A stretch of DNA of 11,523 nucleotides from Phycisphaerales bacterium (GTDB lineage Bacteria > Planctomycetota > Phycisphaerae > Phycisphaerales > UBA1924). Location: the NCBI GenBank assembly GCA_016763115.1, contig JAESUL010000053.1, positions 1-11,523 on the forward strand, read 5' to 3'. A program made the translations under genes and the position numbers. Of this stretch, positions 5,805 to 10,912 are shown one piece after another. Under the pieces are notes generated by a model. It saw only the letters and a list, made by a program, of their open reading frames with translations, did no database searches and was not told where the DNA came from. The first letter of the stretch is position 1. Every line of letters starts with the position of its first letter.

Positions 5805-6824
5805 TTGGCTGGTGCGTATTACAACGAGATTGAACCGTTTGCAGCCGGGTGGCTGAGAAAGCTGATTAAGGCCGGGCACATTGCAGACGGCGAAGTTGAT
5901 GAAAGGGACATTCGTGACATCGCACCAAATGAACTTTCTGGATTTACCCAATGTCATTTCTTTGCAGGCATTGGCGTTTGGTCCTTCGCATTGCGAAACG
6001 CCGGATGGCCAGACGATAGACCAGTGTGGACCGGATCCTGTCCTTGCCAACCTTTCAGCCAGGCAGGCCGAAGAAAAGGGGATGCTGACGAGCGGCACTT
6101 ATGGCCTCACTTCTTCCACCTTATCCAGCAATGCACACCTGACGCAGTGTTTGGAGAACAGGTTGCGAGTAAAGACGGCCTTGCTTGGCTCGACACTGTA
6201 CAATCTGACATGGAGGCTACTGGCTATGCCTTCGGGGCGACAGGTATGTGCGCTTGTGGGGTCGGCGCGCCGCACATCCGTAACCGCCTATGGTTTTTGG
6301 GTGTCCGGTTATGTGACGCCGGCGGCGAGAGATTACAAAGACACCCCGGGAATGGTGACACAGACCCTGGCCGGACGATCGAGGCTGGATCAGCTTCCGA
6401 GGTTAGTTCACCAGATGGGTTGGCCAACAGTGACAGAATCCGACGGGGCCCGCGGAGTGGACTATACCAGAGACCAGAGACCGGAAGCTGGGGGAATGAG
6501 CTTGGTATCAGCAGCGGCCAAGACGGGCTGGAAGACAGCGAGCGCCACGGATGGAGAACGGGGAGGTACGATAACTCCCAGGATGACAGGTGGATCATTG
6601 ACACAGCAGGCAACATTAGCGGGCCCGGCCCGACTAACGGTTTCTGGAAAGATGCTGACTGGATTGGATGCAGGGATCAACGATGGCGGCCAGTTGAACC
6701 CGGCCTTGAGCCGCTGGTTAATGGGGCTACCAACAGAGTGGGACGATTGCGCGGCTATGGTAACGCGATCAACGCGGAAGCGGCGCGGGTCTGGATCGAA
6801 GCGGCAAGCGAGGTGATGTTATGA
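5805..6824 (+). CDS. C5 cytosine-specific DNA methyltransferase
   Basis: A 339-residue enzyme that would methylate cytosine in phage DNA with S-adenosylmethionine, most likely to evade restriction. Motif I is FAGIG (53-57). Motif IV is PCQPFSQAG with the catalytic Cys81. Motif VI appears as GEQV (117-120) where many members have ENV. Motif VIII is APHIRNRLWFLG (155-166). The variable middle is the target-recognition region, and motif IX-X ends with GYGNAI (317-322). The start is TTG at 5805, with GGAG nine bases upstream; the conserved N-terminus YYNEIEPFAAGWLRKLI supports it. Its stop overlaps the next gene by four bases. A second open frame covers most of its length (separate entry). Confidence 0.9.
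   Translation: MAGAYYNEIEPFAAGWLRKLIKAGHIADGEVDERDIRDIAPNELSGFTQCHFFAGIGVWSFALRNAGWPDDRPVWTGSCPCQPFSQAGRRKGDADERHLWPHFFHLIQQCTPDAVFGEQVASKDGLAWLDTVQSDMEATGYAFGATGMCACGVGAPHIRNRLWFLGVRLCDAGGERLQRHPGNGDTDPGRTIEAGSASEVSSPDGLANSDRIRRGPRSGLYQRPETGSWGNELGISSGQDGLEDSERHGWRTGRYDNSQDDRWIIDTAGNISGPGPTNGFWKDADWIGCRDQRWRPVEPGLEPLVNGATNRVGRLRGYGNAINAEAARVWIEAASEVML
5902..6816 (+). CDS. Overlapping +1-frame gene within the methyltransferase
   Basis: Within the methyltransferase, the +1 frame is open for over 300 codons, far longer than the shadow frames of the other genes here. From the ATG at 5902 it encodes 304 residues. The product has ordered features: SARQAEEKGMLTSGTYG, then LGSTLYNLTW, then MPSGRQVCALVGSARRTS, and near the end GGQLNPALSRWLMGLPTEWD, which resembles the LNP-x-W...LMG-x-P-x-x-W signature at the C-terminus of other phage methyltransferases. 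I recall similar proteins annotated in other phages, sometimes as methylase-like. No strong ribosome binding site is visible; ATG at 5929 is an alternative start. It may be a true overprinted gene or a frame kept open by constraint. Function unknown. Confidence 0.5.
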   Translation, partial: KGTFVTSHQMNFLDLPNVISLQALAFGPSHCETPDGQTIDQCGPDPVLANLSARQAEEKGMLTSGTYGLTSSTLSSNAHLTQCLENRLRVKTALLGSTLYNLTWRLLAMPSGRQVCALVGSARRTSVTAYGFWVSGYVTPAARDYKDTPGMVTQTLAGRSRLDQLPRLVHQMGWPTVTESDGARGVDYTRDQRPEAGGMSLVSAAAKTGWKTASATDGERGGTITPRMTGGSLTQQATLAGPARLTVSGKMLTGLDAGINDGGQLNPALSRWLMGLPTEWDDCAAMVTRSTRKRRGSGSKRQAR

Positions 6825-7279
6825 ATCTATTTTTTGTATCGGCATTTGTGGCGATTACATCCACGGCAGCTTTTGAGTTGGTGAAGAATGACACATCGAC
6901 AGCTCTGGAGCCTTCGTGTGTTCGGGTTGTAGATGGTGACACAGACGTTTTGCAGGGCTGCAGTAACGAGACCAACAAGCACATTCGTGCTTTAGGCTAC
7001 GACACACCGGAAATGAGCGGCAAGAGCAGATGTCAGAACGAGATAGACATTGCCAAGAGAGCCACAGCAAGGCGTAGAGAATTACATGACGCCGGTGGCG
7101 TTCATTTCATCCCCACAGGTCGCAAGGATCGCTATGGCCGGTATCTGGGTCAGATGTGGACGAAAGACGGCGTGCCCTTCGGTGACATTCTGATTGCGGA
7201 AGGCCTGGCGCTGCCATGGAAACCCGGTAAGGCACACAAGCAGTGGCGTAAAGCCCAATGGTGTGGGGAGGGCGGCTAA
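6821..7279 (+). CDS. Thermonuclease-fold (SNase) protein with hydrophobic N-terminus
   Basis: A 152-residue protein with the staphylococcal-nuclease OB fold. VVDGDT (37-41 region) supplies the calcium-binding aspartate, IRALGYDTPE supplies Arg56 and Glu64, and DRYGRYLG supplies Arg107, so the expected catalytic set is present. The family cleaves DNA and RNA to 3'-mononucleotides. The first 18 residues are hydrophobic without a charged start and end near TAA-F, suggesting a weak signal peptide or a membrane anchor; a cytoplasmic nuclease would threaten the phage's own DNA. The ATG overlaps the methyltransferase stop (ATGA). Export is inferred from the N-terminus only. Confidence 0.82.
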   Translation: MNLFFVSAFVAITSTAAFELVKNDTSTALEPSCVRVVDGDTDVLQGCSNETNKHIRALGYDTPEMSGKSRCQNEIDIAKRATARRRELHDAGGVHFIPTGRKDRYGRYLGQMWTKDGVPFGDILIAEGLALPWKPGKAHKQWRKAQWCGEGG

Positions 7280-8238
7280 TGAGCAGAGAGCGCGCTGTTA
7301 CCATTCACAGAGCAAAGCCTACCGAGAACTATACCATTGTGCGTAATGCCATTCTGGATGATCGCGCATTGTCACTGGAAGCGCTTGGATTGCTGATTTA
7401 CCTGCTTGGTCGTCCGGCAGACTGGTCCGTGTCCGTAACTCACCTCAAAACAGAACATAAGATAGGCCGTGACAAGGTTTTGAGGCTCATAAAACAGCTT
7501 CAGGACGCCGGATATATCACACGGCATCTTGTGCGGAATAGCGACACAAAAGCCTATCAGCAGACACAATATCATGTGTTTGACACACCAAAAGGCACAA
7601 AAGAGCCACGCCCTGAAAACACGGACGTGGACCGTGATCAAAATGAGAACATTGAGGCTGAGGGAGCCACTACCGTGTTTGCCGGGAGCGGAAAAGCCGG
7701 AGACGGAAAAGCCGGGAGCGGAAAACAAGGTCGTATACTAAGAACAGATTCTTACAAAGAACAGAAAGATACTAATCCCCCCTATACCCCCCAGGGGGTT
7801 GGGAGGGTGGACGCTCCGCTTGATCTGGTTTGGATTGATTTTCAGGAACGATGGCAATTGAGCGCAACAGATAGCTTTGAGCTATGCCGGGTCCATTGGC
7901 AAAAACTTACACCTGACGAGCAATTGTTGGCTCTCCGATACGCCAAGGGCTACCAGGCTGCCAGTAGAAACCAGACGCGACCCACAAATGTTAGAAACTA
8001 CCTTGCAGGCAAGCGATGGCAGGGCCAGCAGCAGAAAGCCAAAAAGCTTGGCGTGGAAGTTCGAAAACAGGTTTTTGTCTATGAGGGAACCGAAGCGTGG
8101 AAAGCGTGGTTGAAATTCAGAGGCAAGGGTATTCCGAAAACCGGCGACAAAAAAACCGGAGCGCAAGGTTGGTATTTCGACAGCCTGTTCCCACCGGTGG
8201 CGAAACAGCAGACCGAAGGAGCAAGGGCGAATGGTTGA
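7279..8238 (+). CDS. Phage replication initiator-like protein with N-terminal winged HTH
   Basis: A 319-residue protein. Residues 1-90 match the winged-helix region of phage replication proteins: a 'NAILDD..LSLEALGLLIYLLGRP' type helix, then HKIGRDKVLRLIKQLQDAGYI. A low-complexity linker (about 95-175) contains three AGSGK-type repeats. The C-terminal region (180-300) holds a tryptophan-rich helical segment (LVWIDFQERWQL; VRNYLAGKRWQ). By analogy with lambda O or DnaD-like proteins, it would bind the phage origin and load the replicative helicase. I chose ATG 7279, with GGAGG seven bases upstream; it shares one base with the preceding stop (TAATG). No helicase or helicase-loader gene is visible in the window. 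The replication role is likely but not proved by motifs. Confidence 0.72.
   Translation: MSRERAVTIHRAKPTENYTIVRNAILDDRALSLEALGLLIYLLGRPADWSVSVTHLKTEHKIGRDKVLRLIKQLQDAGYITRHLVRNSDTKAYQQTQYHVFDTPKGTKEPRPENTDVDRDQNENIEAEGATTVFAGSGKAGDGKAGSGKQGRILRTDSYKEQKDTNPPYTPQGVGRVDAPLDLVWIDFQERWQLSATDSFELCRVHWQKLTPDEQLLALRYAKGYQAASRNQTRPTNVRNYLAGKRWQGQQQKAKKLGVEVRKQVFVYEGTEAWKAWLKFRGKGIPKTGDKKTGAQGWYFDSLFPPVAKQQTEGARANG
7681..7725 (+). repeat. Three tandem 15-bp repeats inside the replication gene
   Basis: Three consecutive 15-base units, the first and third identical (GCCGGGAGCGGAAAA) and the second differing at two positions, encode AGSGK-AGDGK-AGSGK in the linker of the replication protein. A relatively AT-rich stretch follows (about 7733-7785). 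The layout resembles the iterons inside lambda gene O, which form the lambda origin. Confidence 0.8.
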
Positions 8239-8415
8239 GTTAGTCGATTTATCCAGAGAGCGTTCAGTACGATCCGGCATGGCCAAAGACACAAAGGTGG
8301 AGCATTTGCTTGAAATGGCGATTTTGTACCTATATTCCGAAAATGTGCCGACAAGATAAAAAATGTTTCTGAATGGGCAATGGTTGTGAACCAGAAAGGA
8401 AAGGGGCGAATGGTT
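8225..8415 (+). repeat. Direct repeat GGGCGAATGGTT flanking the small gene
   Basis: GGGCGAATGGTT occurs at 8225-8236, at the end of the replication gene, and again at 8404-8415, just before the AT-richer DUF488 unit. Each copy contains an ATG after a purine-rich stretch. It may mark a duplication or an old insertion junction. Confidence 0.4.
8231..8359 (+). CDS. Small 42-residue protein overlapping the replication gene end
   Basis: A short frame starts inside the last codons of the replication gene (ATG 8231, stop of the upstream gene 8238) with AAGGAG nine bases upstream. It encodes a charged N-terminus (ELVDLSRERSVRSG) followed by an amphipathic helix (VEHLLEMAILYLYSENV). The tight overlap and good ribosome binding site support it as a real operon member. 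No family is recognised. Confidence 0.45.
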   Translation: MVELVDLSRERSVRSGMAKDTKVEHLLEMAILYLYSENVPTR

Positions 8416-8420
8416 AACGA

Positions 8421-8449
8421 TTGCTTATTAGTAATTAACGCAATATGAA
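8421..8449 (+). promoter_or_regulatory. Weak candidate promoter for the DUF488 unit
   Basis: TTGCTT and TATGAA are separated by 17 bases in an AT-rich stretch just before the DUF488 gene. The -35 matches consensus poorly. It would allow expression of the cargo pair independent of the replication operon. Confidence 0.25.
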
Positions 8450-8474
8450 AATCAAAAGAATAAGAGGATTTGCT

Positions 8475-8981
8475 ATGAATACATTGATGACGATTGGGTA
8501 TGAAGGCGCAAACATTGATGATTTTGTTGCAAGCCTTAAAAGCGCTGGTGTTAAAGTTCTAATAGACATTCGTCAGCTTCCTATTTCAAGAAAACGGGGC
8601 TTTGCAAAAACGGCGCTTTCCAACGCTATGGCTAACGCCGGAATGGAATATATTCATATCAAGGCACTGGGCGACCCAAAGGAAGGTCGAATTGCTGCCC
8701 GAAGTGGCGATATGGAATTGTTTGAAAAAATATTCAGAACTCATTTAAGCAAACCCGACTCGATGGAAGCGGTCCATCAAGCTATTGAGATAGCGATGAC
8801 ATCACCGTCTTGTCTTCTTTGTTTTGAACGAGATTTCACTTGCTGTCATCGCGCTATAGTTGCAGAGTGTATGTTGGAGCACTCTGACTTGAAAATTCGT
8901 CATCTGGGTGTTCGTAAAGGTTTGGCGCAAAACGAGGCTTGTGATGACTCCCAACCAAAACCAATTTCAGCGTGCGGGTGA
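8475..8981 (+). CDS. DUF488 family protein
   Basis: A 168-residue protein with the hallmarks of DUF488: TIGYEG (6-11), DIRQLPISRKRGFAK (31-45) and LCFERDFTCCHR (115-126). The conserved arginines, histidine and cysteines in these motifs suggest a catalytic or ligand-binding pocket, but the family's biochemical role is not established to my knowledge. I chose ATG 8475 because GAGGA lies six bases before it; the upstream ATG at 8445 has no ribosome binding site. Base composition is more AT-rich than the replication genes, which suggests separate acquisition. The 3' end overlaps the next gene by 38 bases, so the two are almost certainly co-translated and act together. Confidence 0.85.
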   Translation: MNTLMTIGYEGANIDDFVASLKSAGVKVLIDIRQLPISRKRGFAKTALSNAMANAGMEYIHIKALGDPKEGRIAARSGDMELFEKIFRTHLSKPDSMEAVHQAIEIAMTSPSCLLCFERDFTCCHRAIVAECMLEHSDLKIRHLGVRKGLAQNEACDDSQPKPISACG

Positions 8982-9726
8982 AACAGAAGCAATAATTTTG
9001 ATAAAAGCGACACCTCAAGTCAGTACCAAACACGGTGAAACTGTTTGTTGCGCCGGGGTGGACATCGAAGGCAATTGGCTCCGAATGTTTCCAATCGCGT
9101 TTCGGAACCTGGCAGACACCGGTAAATTTGGTCGATGGGACCGCGTTAAATTCAAATGGCGGAAACCCAGTGAAGATCTTCGAATTGAAAGTCGCCACGT
9201 AAATCAAGACACACTTGAAATCGTGGGTCGTATCAAGAAGCAAGAACGTCCAATATTTTTTGAGAAAATGATTGTTGGTAGTCTTGATGAAGAACACCGT
9301 CAGAAAAGAAGCCTAGCCTTAATTCGCCCAAAAATACTCAATTTCAAATTTGAACGAAAAACCGAAGATGAAATAGGTAAAGAATCTCAAAAATTTGCGG
9401 AACTGAGACGGCAATCCGATCTGTTTTGTGAGGGTAAAATCATTCCCTACAATGTTTGCCCTTATAGTTTTAAATACAAATATGAGACAGACGATGGAGT
9501 TAGGGAAGGCACCTGCCAGGATTGGGAGATTGGAGCTACCTATTATAGATTCCATCGAGAGTATGGCGAAGAAAAAGCACTCAATGAAATGGCTGATATT
9601 TACGGCAATCGTTACCCGGAGGAAGGGATGTGTCTTGCCATGGGTACTCATTCGCGTTGGCCAGACAAATGGCTGATCAATGGGGTGATAAAACTAGATC
9701 AACCAAAACAAATGGGTTTGTTTTAG
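8944..9726 (+). CDS. Conserved partner of DUF488, with clamp-binding-like C-terminus
   Basis: A 260-residue soluble protein of unknown function. The N-terminal part carries a recognisable pattern: EAIILIKATPQVSTKHGETVC, then CAGVDIEGNWLRMFPIAFR, then KFGRWDRVKFKWR, and ESRHV. It contains several cysteines and ends PKQMGLF. I recall proteins of this type beside DUF488 genes in variable genome regions but know no assigned function. QMGLF fits the Q-x-x-L-F pattern of peptides that bind the DNA polymerase sliding clamp, and its place at the very C-terminus is usual for such peptides. I chose ATG 8944, with GAGG six bases upstream and a long overlap with DUF488; an in-frame ATG at 8908 is weaker. 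An intrinsic terminator follows. Confidence 0.72.
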   Translation: MTPNQNQFQRAGETEAIILIKATPQVSTKHGETVCCAGVDIEGNWLRMFPIAFRNLADTGKFGRWDRVKFKWRKPSEDLRIESRHVNQDTLEIVGRIKKQERPIFFEKMIVGSLDEEHRQKRSLALIRPKILNFKFERKTEDEIGKESQKFAELRRQSDLFCEGKIIPYNVCPYSFKYKYETDDGVREGTCQDWEIGATYYRFHREYGEEKALNEMADIYGNRYPEEGMCLAMGTHSRWPDKWLINGVIKLDQPKQMGLF

Positions 9727-9738
9727 ATACTCATTTTG

Positions 9739-9762
9739 AACAATACCGAATATTGTTTTTTT
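9739..9762 (+). terminator. Intrinsic terminator after the DUF488 pair
   Basis: AACAATA (9739-9745) and TATTGTT (9751-9757) form a seven-pair stem with a five-base loop, running directly into seven Ts. It lies 13 bases after the stop of the DUF488 partner and would end the rightward transcript there. The stem is AT-rich, so it may be only moderately strong. Confidence 0.7.
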
Positions 9763-9790
9763 CACTCTCAACAGTAATCACAAAAATATA

Positions 9791-9999
9791 TTGCCTACGA
9801 CGAATAATACCAACGGGGTAACACAGCTGAAGAGAGCCGAGATTGATATTTGGGCTCCGATGATGCAGCGCGGGAACTTCGCGAGCTGACATGGCGGATA
9901 GACCAGCGCTACCCGCTACTGGCAATCAGCGTTGAATCCGGTGGAGTTTGTATAGGTGTGATGTCAGCGGACAAAGCTTCAAGGACGGTGGCGGGATGA
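9791..9999 (+). pseudogene. Small gene split by an apparent frameshift
   Basis: A first frame from TTG 9791 reads MPTTNNTNGVTQLKRAEIDIW and then runs to a stop at 9887-9889. A second frame, entered near 9850-9858, reads DDAARELRELTWRIDQRYP, then LLAISVESGGVCIGVMSADK, and ends at 9999. Each half looks like real protein and their joins match, so one base was probably lost or gained around 9846-9860. Repaired, the product would be about 69 residues, similar in style to small phage early proteins. Alternatively the downstream half (9850-9999, TTG start) is itself a 49-residue gene. It lies after the terminator, so a promoter is missing or unseen. Confidence 0.42.
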
Positions 10000-10038
10000 A
10001 TAAGCAAGATGGCCTGAAGCCACCTTGCTGTGTGAAGA

Positions 10039-10188
10039 CTAGGCAATCAATGACTGCAACTGCAATGCAATTCGCTCAATCTGAAGAGCGTATTCCACCG
10101 AATCCAGCGCAATCCTGATACCAAATGAAAACCACAAGGCCCTGGTTGCCCATTGCCCTCCGTTGCCATCTACTTTTTTTTGTGCCAA
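10039..10188 (-). CDS. Possible 49-residue leftward micro-gene
   Basis: On the minus strand a TTG at 10188, with AAAGG ten bases upstream, opens a 49-codon frame: MAQKKVDGNGGQWATRALWF, then a regular amphipathic helix IALDSVEYALQIERIALQLQ. The product looks more protein-like than the plus-strand frame over the same bases (9996-10118). A run of eight adenines early in the frame could cause slippage. No family is recognised; it could be a remnant of a longer gene. Confidence 0.33.
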   Translation of the reverse strand: MAQKKVDGNGGQWATRALWFSFGIRIALDSVEYALQIERIALQLQSLIA

Positions 10189-10232
10189 ATTGATTTGAAC
10201 CTTTCACTTAGACGTGGGTTTGGATTTATTAG

Positions 10233-10273
10233 TGGGCTAGTGAGTTTGACCCTCGCTGGCCCATTAGCTTTTT
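10233..10273 (+). terminator. Strong hairpin followed by a T run
   Basis: TGGGCTAGTGAG (10233-10244) pairs with CTCGCTGGCCCA (10252-10263) over twelve positions, two of them G-T wobbles, around a seven-base loop. TTAGCTTTTT follows. It would work as an intrinsic terminator rightward. Confidence 0.5.
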
Positions 10274-10285
10274 AAAAAAGCTAAT
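10263..10285. repeat. Perfect 23-bp palindrome
   Basis: ATTAGCTTTTT and AAAAAGCTAAT flank a single central A, an exact inverted repeat. It shares its first base with the hairpin at 10233-10263. It could be part of a bidirectional terminator or a protein-binding site. Confidence 0.7.
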
Positions 10286-10522
10286 CACTAATACAATCCA
10301 TGGGGGGGTGTAATCAACTGATTGTGTGCAAAGCATTTTTCTTGCCTTGATAGTAGCCTGGTTGAAATTTGCCTTCAGAACACCGCCGTAACGCTTGTGA
10401 TAGCAAACCCCCAACGCTGACTGCTCAACAACCGCACAAATCTAACGATTTTGGTTGTTACAGCCATCAGTGAACAAGATTGCAAACCGATAGATAGGAA
10501 CACCGATCGTATTTAGTCTCCC

Positions 10523-10531
10523 TGTGGATAA
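10523..10531 (-). promoter_or_regulatory. Perfect DnaA box
   Basis: TGTGGATAA is the exact complement of the consensus DnaA box TTATCCACA. It borders the AT-rich tract to its right. One perfect nine-mer can arise by chance, but the pairing with an AT-rich repeat-bearing stretch is the layout of a replication origin. Confidence 0.45.
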
Positions 10532-10811
10532 TAATTCAAGATACAAGTATTCGAATGTTTTTGTTTAAAATTATTAGTTATTATTGTCGAATCACCAACT
10601 GTATTAGAATATTAGTTGATCAGATACTTATTAGAATGTCAGATATATATAGATTGTGCATTTTTTATTTAATAATAGTAAACTCAATATTATTTGAAAC
10701 AAAATTGTATTTTTCACGACTATTAGTTACTTCAATAATTGGTTATTTGAAATTTGTTATTGTAAAAGTACTCTGTAAACTAGATAGGGGTTGGCAACGG
10801 TAGCTCATTCG

Positions 10812-10839
10812 TTGACACGCCGCCTACAGCTGCTAGATT
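10812..10839 (+). promoter_or_regulatory. Promoter upstream of the HD-like gene
   Basis: A perfect TTGACA and TAGATT are separated by 16 bases, pointing towards the HD-like gene about 75 bases downstream. A perfect TATAAT also occurs at 10893-10898 but lacks a matching -35 box. Confidence 0.5.
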
Positions 10840-10912
10840 CACCTCACAAGAGCTGCACCAGTAGCCTTAAAGGGCAGGCCATATATTCGCTTTATAATGA
10901 TGAGGCGAAGCA

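Larger units (their letters stand above)
10286..10912. other. Gene-poor segment with an AT-rich core and repeated TATTAG
   Basis: No convincing gene is visible. From about 10510 to 10800 the sequence is markedly AT-rich compared with everything around it. TATTAG followed by TT or AA occurs five times in one orientation (10572, 10602, 10610, 10629, 10721). A perfect DnaA box (10523-10531) lies at the left edge. A rightward frame at 10555-10803 would encode an isoleucine/leucine-rich peptide, most likely a by-product of composition. Frames on the minus strand at 10229-10414 also look unlike a known protein. Confidence 0.5.

Noticed and set aside
6224..6616. 130-codon leftward frame under the methyltransferase
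   Set aside because: Composition-driven antisense shadow with no motifs; the two rightward frames carry the recognisable patterns.
7787..7809. C-run/G-run stretch as a hairpin or G-quadruplex
   Set aside because: The inverted CCCCC-A-GGGGG has no room for a loop, and the G runs lack a clean fourth triplet; it lies in the coding linker of the replication protein.
9996..10118. 40-codon rightward frame with an ATGA overlap after the frameshifted gene
   Set aside because: The product looks random, and the opposite strand over the same bases reads more like a protein.
10229..10414. 61-codon leftward frame
   Set aside because: It starts from a weak codon, passes through the perfect palindrome and strong hairpin, and has no family resemblance.
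10555..10803. 82-codon rightward frame in the AT-rich tract
   Set aside because: Its isoleucine, leucine and tyrosine richness follows from base composition; there is no ribosome binding site and no recognisable pattern.
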